DNA of 64,000 nucleotides from Serpula lacrymans var. lacrymans S7.9 (taxonomy: Eukaryota; Basidiomycota; Agaricomycetes; Boletales; Serpulaceae): the NCBI RefSeq assembly GCF_000218685.1, contig NW_006763290.1:3746908-3810907 (forward strand), written 5' to 3'. The first letter of the stretch is position 1, and each line of letters opens with the position of its first letter. Positions 23,138-33,537 of the stretch are shown one piece after another. The notes under the pieces were generated by a model. The model was not told the origin of the DNA and did no database searches. It saw nothing but the letters and a program-made list of their open reading frames with translations. The position numbers and the translations under genes were made by a program.

Positions 23138-26100
23138 GGCTCGACTTCCAGGCGAGACCAAATTCCGGAGGTAGTGGTAAAATTTTCGGGCATAGGTTGA
23201 AAGAGGGAATTAAAAAGGTTTGAATCCATGCCTCTAAGCTTCCTGGGAGCTGAGGGATTCCTAGAATAAAATTCGCGAACAGCGTCGTGGGAGTTTTCCA
23301 GATGGGATTCTGGTTCCCACGTTCTGTCCTCGTCTCCGTAGCCCTTCCATAGGACCAGGAACTCTAATTTTCCACGCTTCAAGCGTGCATCTACCACCCG
23401 TTCAACTTCGAACTCTTCTTCTCCTTCCTGGGTGACTAATACCGGACCGGGCCGGTCTACACGCTGTCCCGGCAGCGGTCCCTTGTAGGGTTTCACACGG
23501 CTAATGTTAACCGTGGGTACCACCCTCATTCGTTTTGGGAGTTCCAGCTCCACCGCATTAGGTTTGACTTCCTTAATCCGGTAAGGGCCAATCCACTTTT
23601 CGGTCAGTTTTCTAGACTGCCGGTCTTTTAATTTTAAGTGGTCGGTATCTAACCAGACCAGGTCGCCGACCTTGTAGTCAGGGGCCTTAGAGCGTCTACG
23701 CTCTGCCCTGTCTTTCATCTGCTCTGCAGTTCTAAATAGCGCCTTGTGCGTTTCGTCCAAGACAGACTTCATGTCTTTTGCCATGTTCCCAGCAGCCTCG
23801 TTTTTGCTTTTGCCAGGTTCTACACCCATTCTGGGGAGGTACGATCTAGTAACCTCGAATGGTGCCTTTCCTGTAGCCGACGACTGTTTAATATTATAAG
23901 AGAACTGGGCTATCTTTAGCCACTTGGCCCAATCTGTCTGTCTGTCGTTAATAAATATCCGGAGATACTGTTTCAACTCCTGGTTGAGTCTCTCCGTTTG
24001 TCCATCGGTTTGCGGATGGAACGCCGTGGATAATTTAGGTTTGATGCCCAGCATCCGGCATAATTCTTTCGTAAATTCGCTAGCGAATTGCGGTCCTCTA
24101 TCGGAGATCACCGTTTCTGGTAACCCATGGATTGACCATACGAAATCCTTAAATAGGTCTGCTGTACCGGCGGCGGTGATGGTTTTGTTGGTGGGTATGA
24201 ATACCACTTCTTTGGAGAAGCGGTCTACTACCACCATTACTGAATCGTACCCATTTGACTCGGGCAGATCCGTCGTGAAGTCCACCGATATATCCTGCCA
24301 GGGGCCAGCTGGTATCGGGTTCGGCATGAGTTTACCCGCCGGCGGTTGATGGGAATTCTTGGCCATGGCGCATCTCAGACAGGATTTTACATATTCCTGT
24401 ACGTTTTTGACCATGCCAGGCCACATGTAGTTTCTGGAGATCAACTCCATCGTTCGTTGCCATCCAGGGTGCCCAGCCACTGGAGTATCATGATGTCTAT
24501 CTATTGCCTTGATCCTTGCGGACTCAGGCACATAGATTTTGTTTTTGAAATGAAAGAGCCCGTCTTTCCATAAATAGTTTTCATTGCCGTCAAGGCGCGC
24601 CTTTTCCTCTGGGGAGATGTCTTTCCTGAAGACTTCTAGGAGAGCGGAATCTTGCTCGATTCTAACATTGGCAACCCTTGATTGATCTATCAGGGTGACA
24701 CCTTTGTTGTCATCTTCAATGCCGTTGGCATGATCCTCTCTTCTAGATAAAGCATCCGCTTTCCCCATTGAGCTTCCTGGCTTATGAATTAATTTATAAT
24801 TGAACCTTGACAAGTACACCGCGTAGCGGGCCTGTCTCCGGTTCAGGTCTCGGGCCGTCATGAAGTACTCCAGGTTCTTATGATCGGTCCAAATTTCAAA
24901 TTGGTGCCTAGCACCTTCTAAGTAGTGCCGCCAGTGCTCTAAAGCTCTAATGATGGCCAGCATCTCCTTGTCGTATATTTGATAGTTGCGCTCTGTAGGC
25001 GACAAACTATGCGATAAATAGGCACAAGGCCTCCAAAGATCATCAGGGCATTTGATTGATAGAACAGCCCCAGTGGCGAAGTCAGAAGAGTCGGTTTCTA
25101 GCCGGAACTCTTTGTCTAATTCAGGGAATGCCAATATGGGTGCTGTTGTAAATGCCTGTTTAAGCTTATCAAAAGCTTCCTGTTCTTTGGCGCCCCACTG
25201 CCAAACAAGGTCCTTTTTGGTGAGATCGTTCAACGGTCTCGTAATTTTTGCAAAGTTTTCAATAAACCTTCGGTAGAAATTGCCTAAGCCTAGGAAAGCC
25301 CTAACCCCTTTGACGCGAGTAGGTTCTGGCCATTCCAAAATAGCTTGAACTTTCTCAGGGTTCATCCTGATTCCGTTCTGGCCTATGATCATACCGAGGA
25401 AGTCTACTTCCTTCACTTTAAAATTACATTTTTCGGGTTTGACGAATAGGTCCCGTTCCTGTAAGCGTCGAAGGACTTCTTGCACAATTTTGTCATGCTC
25501 AGCCTCATCATCCGACTTTGTAAATATTAATAAATCGTCAATGTAAATGACGACACAGTTTTCCATATCCGCAAAGATCTCATTCATCATGCTCTGAAAG
25601 GTCGCCGGTGAATTGGTCAACCCAAAGAACATAACAAGGGGTTCGAAAGATCCTCGGTGGCACGTGAACGCGGCCTTCCAAGCATCTTCCTCTTTGATTC
25701 GTACGTTATTGTACCCCCATCTGAGATCCATTTTAGTCAGAATCTTGGTGCCAGCCAATTTGTCTACTAGCTGACTAATTAAAGGCAACGGATACGCGTT
25801 TTTAACTGTGTGCTCATTCACGTAACGATAGTCCATAATCATGCGCTTTTTACCATCCTTTTTAGGAATGAAGAACACCGGGGACGTCATAGGACTTTTG
25901 GAAGGTCTGATGTAACCCTTCCTAAGTTGTTCGTCTATGAAACTAGATACCTCGTCTCTTTCGGGAGCAGAGAGCGGTATCATGTGTCCCTTCCTTGGTT
26001 TGAAGGTGTCTTTCAAATCTATAGCATGGTACCAAGGCTTAGCCTCTGGGAAGCGCTCTGATTTGTGTTTCGAAAAGACTTTCCAGAAGTCGTGGTACTC

Positions 26101-27000
26101 GGGAGGTACCAGCCTCTTAATCTCTTCCTCAGGTTTTACCTCATCATCGTCATCGTCGATTTTTTCTAAAGATCTGAGCTCGTAAACGTGACTAGCGTTT
26201 AACTTTTCGAGACGCTCATTGTGACGGACATGATTTGGTTTACCCAAGTTTACACATTCCTGGGGACAACGTGACAATGTGACAACCCCTGTCTGCCAGT
26301 TGATCTCAGGATTGTGTTTAAATAGCCAGGTCCAGCCTAAGATTAAATTAATCTTCCCTAGTTGGGTAGCCTCGGCAGTGACTCGTTCTCTGTGTCCTTG
26401 GTATTCGACCACAAAAGAACATTTGTGTGTAATACAGCCACCTGCGTTAAGCGTACCGTCAACGTTATAGACGGGAATAGACGTTTCTAATTTTATAAGG
26501 GGGAGTCCAATTTGCTCCGCCCAGACCTGATCTATGAAGATCCCGTTAGCGCCTGAATCAAGCAGTGCGCTCGTTGAGTGTACTTTGCCCCTGGCAAGGT
26601 TTTCCACGCCAACGTCCAAACGGATCTCCTTTTGGAATAAATACGTGCGCATCAACACACGCCTTGGGATTTCGGGAAAGGGTGGCTCCAAAGAAGAAGA
26701 AGAAGAAGAAGGAATTTTGAACGACATATGTTTTTCTAATTTTGTTTTACCAGAATCAAGCACCCTAGTGTTTGTCTCGCCGGGGCCACGCTCCAAGGGA
26801 GATGCTGGTGCAGCGGTAGTATCATAAATATTACAGTTACATTTCTTTATACAAGTACATACTTCTGATAACAAATTAAAAAATTTATTTACAAATTGGG
26901 GAGCCATCCCCATCATTCCGTTATTGCTCGTGCAACACCCCGGAGCAGGGGCCACTTTGTTGTGGTTTACTTCATTTTTACCAGGAGCTAAGGTACCCAA
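23134..27000 (-). CDS. pol: gypsy pol polyprotein: protease, RT, RNase H, integrase, chromodomain
   Basis: 1288 codons without a stop. The protease motif is LLDSGANGIF (residues about 146-155). In the reverse transcriptase, FFIPKKDGKKRMIMDYRYVN is the conserved block and YIDD at about 486-489 is the catalytic motif. RNase H begins near LETDSSDFATGAVLS (about 634). The integrase has an HHCC zinc region (HH at about 836, CLRC at about 874) and D907, D967 (VISDRGPQF) and E1003 (QTERLN). The chromodomain is at about 1197-1246 (VERVVDARLKRGKLEFLVLW); in chromoviruses this targets integration to modified chromatin. The frame is -1 relative to gag and stays open upstream of the TTG at 27000 into the end of gag, so expression by -1 frameshifting is likely. 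All catalytic residues I looked for are present. Confidence 0.95.
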   Translation of the reverse strand: MGTLAPGKNEVNHNKVAPAPGCCTSNNGMMGMAPQFVNKFFNLLSEVCTCIKKCNCNIYDTTAAPASPLERGPGETNTRVLDSGKTKLEKHMSFKIPSSSSSSLEPPFPEIPRRVLMRTYLFQKEIRLDVGVENLARGKVHSTSALLDSGANGIFIDQVWAEQIGLPLIKLETSIPVYNVDGTLNAGGCITHKCSFVVEYQGHRERVTAEATQLGKINLILGWTWLFKHNPEINWQTGVVTLSRCPQECVNLGKPNHVRHNERLEKLNASHVYELRSLEKIDDDDDEVKPEEEIKRLVPPEYHDFWKVFSKHKSERFPEAKPWYHAIDLKDTFKPRKGHMIPLSAPERDEVSSFIDEQLRKGYIRPSKSPMTSPVFFIPKKDGKKRMIMDYRYVNEHTVKNAYPLPLISQLVDKLAGTKILTKMDLRWGYNNVRIKEEDAWKAAFTCHRGSFEPLVMFFGLTNSPATFQSMMNEIFADMENCVVIYIDDLLIFTKSDDEAEHDKIVQEVLRRLQERDLFVKPEKCNFKVKEVDFLGMIIGQNGIRMNPEKVQAILEWPEPTRVKGVRAFLGLGNFYRRFIENFAKITRPLNDLTKKDLVWQWGAKEQEAFDKLKQAFTTAPILAFPELDKEFRLETDSSDFATGAVLSIKCPDDLWRPCAYLSHSLSPTERNYQIYDKEMLAIIRALEHWRHYLEGARHQFEIWTDHKNLEYFMTARDLNRRQARYAVYLSRFNYKLIHKPGSSMGKADALSRREDHANGIEDDNKGVTLIDQSRVANVRIEQDSALLEVFRKDISPEEKARLDGNENYLWKDGLFHFKNKIYVPESARIKAIDRHHDTPVAGHPGWQRTMELISRNYMWPGMVKNVQEYVKSCLRCAMAKNSHQPPAGKLMPNPIPAGPWQDISVDFTTDLPESNGYDSVMVVVDRFSKEVVFIPTNKTITAAGTADLFKDFVWSIHGLPETVISDRGPQFASEFTKELCRMLGIKPKLSTAFHPQTDGQTERLNQELKQYLRIFINDRQTDWAKWLKIAQFSYNIKQSSATGKAPFEVTRSYLPRMGVEPGKSKNEAAGNMAKDMKSVLDETHKALFRTAEQMKDRAERRRSKAPDYKVGDLVWLDTDHLKLKDRQSRKLTEKWIGPYRIKEVKPNAVELELPKRMRVVPTVNISRVKPYKGPLPGQRVDRPGPVLVTQEGEEEFEVERVVDARLKRGKLEFLVLWKGYGDEDRTWEPESHLENSHDAVREFYSRNPSAPRKLRGMDSNLFNSLFQPMPENFTTTSGIWSRLEVEP

Positions 27001-27005
27001 GTGAC

Positions 27006-28064
27006 CTAAGCCCCGAATTCTTTTCCCTGAGCCTTCATTTCGTTGACCTGTTGGTCATAGAAGAAGGCCCGGATTTCGTCGTAAGAACGACCGGTCAAAG
27101 AGTTGAGCCGATCGTCCGGTTTTTCGTTTTCTAATTGGCGCACCTGGCGCCCTTTATTTTTTTGTTGGGCAGCCTGCGCCCCGTTTCTACAGTCTCGGGA
27201 CATGTGTCCCTCTTGGCCGCAGTTGTAACAGTTGCCCTTGAATCTGCGCATTTGTCCGCCTTGGACCGCGCCAATATCCATAGGAGCACCCTGTCCTGGC
27301 TGCAGCCCGAACGGCTTGAACCCATGAGAGTGATTATGATATTGGTTTGATGACCCAGGGCGCCTCTGGGGTGTGGTGGTTTGTTTGGTGGACCCGCCAC
27401 CTTGGTGCATAGCGTAGAGCTCCATGGCCCTACCGACTCGTCGGACTTCCTCGGCTGCCAGAGCCAGGTCGTCACTTCTTGTATCCTGCAGGTAGATCTG
27501 TTCTGCAATGCGAGGGTTCACATTGCGTTCCAGCAGTTCTACTGCGTGTTCGTTACCTAACCCTCCTTGGATGGAGAGGGCCAGGAACCGAGTGACATAA
27601 TCATCCGTCCTCATGTTTCCTTGTTTGAAGGAACGGATTTGCTGACGTGCCCAGTCTCGCTCAGCTTGCGGTTTGAAATATTTTTCGATCTCTTTCTTGA
27701 GATCGTCCCAGGTAGGCCACACACCCGCGGTGTAGCATTCCTGGAGTCTTACTTGGGCGTATCGACCCGCCACAGGTCCTTTTAGGCGAGATAGCACCGC
27801 AGTGGCTACCTCAAAATCGTCGGCGAAAGCGTCCCAGTTCGCCTTGACCCAAATCTGGAGCTTGATCCACCATTCGGCAAATCGCGCTCGGTCTCCTTCG
27901 AAGGCGCCAGGGTCAGCAACGACTTCGACTTTCTTGTTAAACTTTTTCTCTACCGAGGGGGTTGCTGCAGGGGGGTTGGCCTGTATCTCGGCGAGCTGCG
28001 AGGTTAATTCCGCTATCTGCACACACATTGCGTGCAGTAGCGCATTCATATCTTGCGACGACAT
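27006..28064 (-). CDS. gag: gypsy gag (capsid-nucleocapsid)
   Basis: 352 codons from ATG at 28064. An N-terminal coiled-coil-like helix comes first, then a Retrotrans_gag-type region (about residues 55-170, with FAEWWIKLQIWVKANW) and one CCHC zinc knuckle, CYNCGQEGHMSRDC (about 279-292). It forms the virus-like particle and binds element RNA. The stop is TAG at 27008-27006; the pol frame lies one base back and is open across this point. Confidence 0.95.
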   Translation of the reverse strand: MSSQDMNALLHAMCVQIAELTSQLAEIQANPPAATPSVEKKFNKKVEVVADPGAFEGDRARFAEWWIKLQIWVKANWDAFADDFEVATAVLSRLKGPVAGRYAQVRLQECYTAGVWPTWDDLKKEIEKYFKPQAERDWARQQIRSFKQGNMRTDDYVTRFLALSIQGGLGNEHAVELLERNVNPRIAEQIYLQDTRSDDLALAAEEVRRVGRAMELYAMHQGGGSTKQTTTPQRRPGSSNQYHNHSHGFKPFGLQPGQGAPMDIGAVQGGQMRRFKGNCYNCGQEGHMSRDCRNGAQAAQQKNKGRQVRQLENEKPDDRLNSLTGRSYDEIRAFFYDQQVNEMKAQGKEFGA

Positions 28065-28588
28065 GTCGACTTGTTCTCTTTGGGTAACGTAAAAATAGGT
28101 AACTGGGGGTCCCCGCTTGCTATCTGCGGATCAACCTCTTCCCAGCTGAGTATCGGATCTCAATCTCCGACTACCCACACTATAGTATTTGAAAAAGTAT
28201 ATAAAAATGTAAACGTAATAAACCCTGGTCCGAACGGTTGTCAGGGGGTGGTCCGCTTGTTAAGCTGTCAACCCTTCTCCAGACTTGCGGAGGCAAGTGC
28301 CCGGCCTGGTCAGAGGTATTCGAACGTGAAAGTTTGTATTTTAAATCTAATCAACAGTGGTTCCACACCGACTGCTGAGCTAAGGTACTCCCCTTAACGC
28401 TGGGGGCCGCGTATCGAAGGTTTTGGGTTCTTCTCCCAAAGCACTACAAGGCCGTCACTAGGAGCGCACCTATCTGCTATGTGGGATATTCCTAACCGCT
28501 AACCAATCTCCTTCACCCTGGAGTCCGGGTGCCCAAATGATGGGACTTCTGCACACACGTGCGAGAGAGTAGAAAGAGCGAGTCCTAA
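28065..28588 (-). other. gypsy 5' leader and presumed primer-binding region
   Basis: Untranslated leader between the 5' LTR and gag. The bases just inside the LTR (TTAGGACTCGCTC on the element strand) do not look like a TGG-starting tRNA 3'-end site, so the primer is unidentified. Confidence 0.7.
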
Positions 28589-28978
28589 TGTAACGACCAA
28601 GAGTTAGTTACTCTGGCGCACACAGGATCACACTATAAAGGTAGTGGAAGATGGGGAGTGGGTACCCCTTGGGCTGCAGTGAGTTAGTTGGTATACAACA
28701 GGAGGACTCGCTGAGGAGTCTCCTGGATCTATTGGGGTATATATACTACTACAGGTTTGTTTGTACATGTGTACTATACAGTTGATGAAGGCAGTGGCTG
28801 ATGATGTCATAGGGCCTAGCCCGTATGGCCAGCTCCACTGCGTGAGAGAGTTAAGTCTAAAAGTAAAAGAAAGGCAACGCGGCGCGAGAAAGGGAAATGC
28901 CGCGTGGCACTTAAAGTATAAAGTTAAAGCGGAGAATAAAAAGGAAAGGAGATGTCCGGAAATTGTGTTATCGTAACA
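28589..28978 (-). repeat. 5' LTR of the gypsy element
   Basis: 390 bp, about 99% identical to the 3' LTR. Seen differences are TAACGACC versus TAACAACC, a one-base length change near GGTTTGTTTG, and GCGCGAG versus GCACGAG. Confidence 0.95.
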
Positions 28979-29555
28979 GGCACATTGTGCACAGTGGGAC
29001 AGCATATCCCTTACAACGCTTGTCATTCATCATGACTCATCACAAATAATTCATTGCTGGGGGTGCAGTAGACTAGGTAGCACAGATACAAGAAATCGAG
29101 AACCTGAGGAATTTCGGCAATGATGATCCTTATAATCCTCAGGTTTTAGATTTCACCATTTTTTGTTGTTCTAATTTCTACACTATTTTCAGGCAGTTTA
29201 CCCCCACCAAACAGGTGTAAGTGTGACAAGATAGCTCACATGATAGCAGTTGTATTTGCATGAGTCCTATCTTAGTCATTGACTGTACATGATGACATGA
29301 AATTGAATTTTTGGGATATATCTATGTTAGTAGAATATCATGACAGGTTCTTACTAGTTGTGGATATTTGGGAGATCAGTCAGAGCCATAGCTTGTGCTT
29401 CCTATCAGAGACAAGAAAAAGTGGATGCTTTCTCATATTTAAAAATCATGTGTACCCCTTCTTGTCCAGGTTGGTCTTTCATCTTTTGCTTCTTGACTGT
29501 TGATTGCAGAGTGAACCATCATTTAGGTTGTCTCCTGACTGAACATGGCCACTAC
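28979..29555. other. no gene seen
   Basis: AT-rich sequence. A short segment (about 29240-29275) is similar, inverted, to about 22285-22320 on the other side of the gypsy element; the match is only about 35 bp. Confidence 0.45.
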
Positions 29556-29875
29556 TGTTAGTTTTGGTGATTCTGCACCTTTGTGCTAACTATATATTTT
29601 CATTCCTTTCTCTATCTATTCTTCTATCATTCACTATTGATTGTGTTCTCTATTATTTTGCCTTTGTGGCTGCTTTGTTTACCTTTGTTTACAAAACTTC
29701 GGACAGTACTGCAGAGTCCAATGCTTCCTATTCTCTAGTTACTCACATTGGACTCTAGGTACTGTATACCTGTCATACTCTCTAATAATAAAGTTACTCA
29801 CATTGGACTCTAGTTCCAGTCCCTGATTGCTCTCAGCAAGTGGCTAGACACTTCCTTTAAGTTTTGTTCTTGATA
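29556..29875 (+). mobile_element. solo copia LTR (second family) with ACTAC target-site duplication
   Basis: 320 bp, beginning TGTTAGTTTTGG and ending TTCTTGATA, homologous to the LTR at 32109-32372. Perfect 5-bp repeats ACTAC flank it (29551-29555 and 29876-29880). It carries an extra ~53-bp duplication around TTACTCACATTGGACTC relative to the other copy. The termini are again TG...TA. Confidence 0.93.
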
Positions 29876-30503
29876 ACTACATCACAGGCAAAGCAGAAAT
29901 ACTGGATGTCTAATAATCAATGCCACAGCTATGGTATGACTGGTGCTGACACTTGTCTTTCCCCTTAGCAATAGATCAACACAATACTTGTTTCTGATGG
30001 GGCTCACTCATTCTGACTATGAGTGATGTGTTTGTACATATTGATACTGCTCCAAGGTCTCCACAAAAGCCACTCATTGTTTAAATGATTACCTTGCTAA
30101 GGCCAATATTATTTATAAATTGTTTATTTATTTGATCTTACCTTGAAAGAGATTATTCATGATGAAAGCTGGGTCCAGGTCTGCCCTGGGGGGCCATGCT
30201 GTAAGAATATTTCCATCCAAATTGGTTGAAAACAAAAACCATTGATTTATTTAACAAGCATCAAACACATACAAAAATGATACATAAAAAATGGAAACAA
30301 CTACTCTCTTGCATCCAGTTTTTATTCAATAATAATGTAATACAGTATCAGTAATAATAAAAATTGTACACACCATAATTGTAGTATCAGAAGCTTATTT
30401 CTAAGGCACAAATCAGCAAAGCTATGAACAAACAGAAGAAAGCTTAGCCTTTGCAAATCCTTTGGGAGATCCTTGAAGAAGACATCCAAGTCCACCTTAT
30501 GTC
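29876..30503. other. no gene seen
   Basis: AT-rich noncoding sequence. Its last part (from about 30470) belongs to the dispersed repeat also present at 39553-39661. Confidence 0.45.
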
Positions 30504-30637
30504 TAGGGATGGTAAAGTTTCAAACCCACCCTGGTTCAGTTGGTTTGATTGGGTTTGACCAATCTTGTTGCAGGTTTGGTTCTGGGTTTGGACAAAAGTG
30601 TCGAAGAACCGAACTGAACTGAAATCTACCATTCCTA
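30504..30637. mobile_element. 134-bp hAT-like MITE
   Basis: The ends TAGGGATGGTAAAGTTTCA and, inverted, TAGGAATGGTAGATTTCA form terminal inverted repeats of the hAT style. The flanks CTTATGTC (30496-30503) and TCTATGTC (30638-30645) are an 8-bp duplication with two changes. The paralogous repeat at about 39608-39615 has one copy of the site and no insert. Confidence 0.8.
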
Positions 30638-30700
30638 TCTATGTCTAGTGAATTGAAATGATCTTGAACCCCCTTTTTGGTCCACGAGTTTCTGCAGAAG

Positions 30701-31362
30701 TAGTGTTGTAGCAGTTTGCAGCTCAAGTGAGTTAAAATTGGTGGGGAATCATGCGACCAACCAACCTTTGGTTTGGCTTACTAATGGTTTTATATAATGT
30801 GATTTTTAATAATTTGCAATTTGTAATAATTTGAGACTGGTGAAAACCATTTACACCCATTATGCTCCTCTTTTTCCTCATCAAAGGTCTTATATACCAA
30901 AGACCAGGCCTCCAATATGCCTATGTGCTCACTCACATTGTAGCAGTAGGAAACCAGCATGTTAAATCATAACCCTACCATCTGTGCGCAGAAATGCACA
31001 GAAACCCTAACCCAAATATGTTGCAGCAAGAGTATGGAGACCACAAATAGTGGACTCCTTGACCTCAGCAGAGAAAAGACTGTATATGTTGATAGTGGAT
31101 CTATTAATGGTGAGCTCATTTGACCAAAGTATTCCTATTTGGGTGAGAAAATGTTGCAAGTAACCAATAGTGCTGTCAACCTGACTGACCAAAGAAGTGG
31201 TACAACCAAAGAAAGTGCTAACCTTGTTTGAAGCCAGTTACAAATTGAAACTCAACTCAAATTACAGTTTTTAACTAATTAATTCAATTATGTAAACCAG
31301 GTTGGGTGTTAACTAATAACAACCAAATTAAACCTAACCATAACCAAACTGTGGCAACACTA
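30701..31362. mobile_element. 662-bp non-autonomous hAT-like element
   Basis: The inverted ends TAGTGTTGtagCAGTTTG and TAGTGTTGccaCAGTTTG share 15 of 18 bases. A perfect 8-bp target-site duplication TGCAGAAG lies at 30693-30700 and 31363-31370. The related repeat at 39550-39557 has a single CTTCTGCA and no insert. No transposase coding sequence is present inside. Confidence 0.88.
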
Positions 31363-31370
31363 TGCAGAAG

Positions 31371-31690
31371 AGTGAGTTAGTATTATACAATAAATAATTG
31401 CCTTGCTGTAAAAGGTTCATGTTGGTGGTATGGGGATGGTGGTGGTATGAGGACAAAGAGATGTAGTCTTTTGTGCTGGGGCACCAATATTTTGGGGAAC
31501 TGGTCATGTAACCAGGATTCCATCCAGACTTGTTGTTGAGATATCAAGACAAGCTGAAATCAAGTTGAGTTCATGATCAGATGAGAGTTAAGGTCCAGAA
31601 TCTCAGTTGTTTTTAATTGTGAGAGATTTTGACTATATCACTTTATTTGTTTGTAAATCACACATTCACTGAGATTCTGCTGATTCTATC
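31371..31690 (-). repeat. dispersed repeat, copy 1 (inverted relative to 39240-39661)
   Basis: Reads as the reverse complement of about 39240-39545 with moderate divergence (shared words include CTTGCTGTAAAA, GGGGAACTGGTCA and CATTCACTGAGATTC). Its continuation, 30470-30700, matches 39553-39661 once the two hAT-like inserts are removed. Confidence 0.75.
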
Positions 31691-32108
31691 ATGTCATTGT
31701 TGGCTGGGACTAATGGTGACAACGTCCTTGAGCTGAAATCTTTTAAAAGAAAAGTATATATACAAAAAATGATCTGCTTGTTACAAGAATCAAATTTGTA
31801 TATTAACAAACACCTATTTGTTTTACACTTTTCAAGCCCTGTGAAAGAAATCCCCAAGTCATCTTGTATGGGGATTTCATCCGCCTCACAAAACAGAAAA
31901 AAGTGGTCCCAGCTGTAACTAGATATTGTTGAGAAACAATTTCAGCTATTGTTACAATAAACACTTCCAGCACCTACTTTAGAATTTATTTTACTTTTAC
32001 TGTACTTTTACTTTTTCATTTTCCAAGTCACATGACTGATCACATGACCATTTACTTTACTTTACTTTCCGACTTTTCATAGCCATATGATTGATCACAT
32101 GATGCATC

Positions 32109-32372
32109 TGTTAGTTTTGGTGATTCTGCACCTTTGTGCTAACTATATATTTTCATTCCTTTCTCTATCTATTCTTCTATCATTCACTATTGATTGTGTT
32201 CTCTATTATTTTGCCTTTGTGGCTGCTTTGTTTACCTTTGTTTACAAAACTTCGGACAGTACTGCAGAGTCCAATCTTCCTATTCTCTAGTTACTCACAT
32301 TGGACTCTAGTTCCAGTCCCTGATTGCTCACAGCAAGTGGCTAGACACTTCCTTCAAGCTTTGTTCTTAATA
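32109..32372 (+). repeat. 5' LTR of copia family 2
   Basis: 264 bp, beginning TGTTAGTTTTGG and ending TTCTTAATA, immediately followed by the primer site. Its boundaries agree with the solo LTR at 29556-29875, whose ends are fixed by a target-site duplication. Confidence 0.9.
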
Positions 32373-32386
32373 GGTTATGAGCCCTG
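32373..32386 (+). promoter_or_regulatory. primer-binding site, complementary to the initiator tRNA-Met anticodon arm
   Basis: GGTTATGAGCCCTG directly follows the LTR. It is the complement of the GGGCUCAUAACC anticodon stem-loop of eukaryotic initiator tRNA-Met, the half-tRNA primer mode known from Drosophila copia. Confidence 0.8.
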
Positions 32387-32689
32387 TGCTCTAGCCATCT
32401 TCCTGACCTTATATCTCACCATCCAAGTGTCCTACTGCTTATCCATCGTAACCATCGTCTTCTGGGACTCTTATTATCTCATCCATCACCTCAGATTACT
32501 CTGATCTCATCTTGATCTCCAACAACAACTCCTTGTTGCAAGTTACCCCCATTTCGGACACTTTTTTGGTCTTATCTGCACCATATCTCGCCCAATCCTT
32601 ATCTGATCGTCCTGTAACTTCTACCATCGTCTTCTACGGCCTAAATTACCCTAGGAGACCTGTCAGAGCGGTTGGATATGAGCTGGATC

Positions 32690-33010
32690 TTTCTGTGAGC
32701 CTTCATCATCATTTGATCACCTTTTGGCCCTCTATTCCATATCTCCACATCCTGTGCTCGGATCTTGGCCCTATTTGAGCCATCTACTACCCTATACTAT
32801 TGCACTTTACACCGTCAATTTGGGGGCAATCCATCCACTCCATCATCCTCTGTGAAGTTCGCATTTTTGGCACTTTCACCCCTATTGGACCCCTATTGCA
32901 TATCTCCACATCCTGTGCTTCACTTCTTGTGATTTTGGGCCATCTATTACTCTATAAAAATGTTCCCTATACCTCTGATTTGGTGGCAATCCATCCATCT
33001 TATCTGTCTC
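32690..33010 (+). repeat. imperfect tandem repeat in the copia leader
   Basis: Two diverged units of about 170-190 bp share CATATCTCCACATCCTGTGCT and GGCAATCCATCC. They lie within an unusually long (about 1.16 kb) untranslated leader. Confidence 0.65.
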
Positions 33011-33537
33011 TGCATCAATTTCGACTTTTTGCCCTATTTTTCGCTTTTTGGCATATCTGGTGTGTGCATAAAGCTCCAATCTTCTCTACTCTGTCCATTA
33101 TCAGATAGAACAAGCCTATAGACTGTGAAGCTCGCCTGCATTGCCTCAGTTTGCTGTTGCCTAGAGCCTCTCTCAGTCTGCGGTGTTTGGGGAGCTTAAG
33201 TCACTTTGTTGACTCATATACAAGCCCTATTAACCAACACTGTCTCGAGGCGATTTCTCTGTTAATATCAGTGTGGAATTGAAAGGGGAACACAGGCGTA
33301 ACCCTGTAGCAGCACTAGGAAGCCTTAGCACCCTCCTGGATCGCTTTTGGACGCTTTTTGGACCCTATTTGGACCTATCCTTGCGCTTTCTGACCCTCTC
33401 CATATCCTCTCTCTACCGCCTCACCATCTTATCTGCTCGCCTCCTACTGTTGCCCATTGTCTTTGCCACTATTCCATCACCTATAGCCGTCTCCTACATC
33501 ATTTATCATTGCTCTATTGTCTTATACAACACCCATC

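Larger units (their letters stand above)
22734..28978 (-). mobile_element. complete Ty3/gypsy LTR retrotransposon with chromodomain (chromovirus type)
   Basis: 6.25 kb in order: 3' LTR (22734-23122), purine tract, pol, gag, leader, 5' LTR (28589-28978), all reading on the minus strand. The gag and pol frames are intact. The LTRs differ at about three positions in 390 by eye, so insertion is probably recent. The flanks AGGGA (left) and GGCAC (right) do not form a target-site duplication, hinting at recombination after or during insertion. The domain order protease, reverse transcriptase, RNase H, integrase, chromodomain is the Ty3/gypsy order. Confidence 0.95.

Noticed and set aside
26700..26900. 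Open frames on the + strand across 23900-28100
   Set aside because: They are shadows of the intact gag and pol genes on the minus strand.
22285..29275. Short inverted match on the two sides of the gypsy element suggesting a large nested transposon
   Set aside because: Only about 35 bp match imperfectly and the match ends on both sides; too short to claim terminal repeats.
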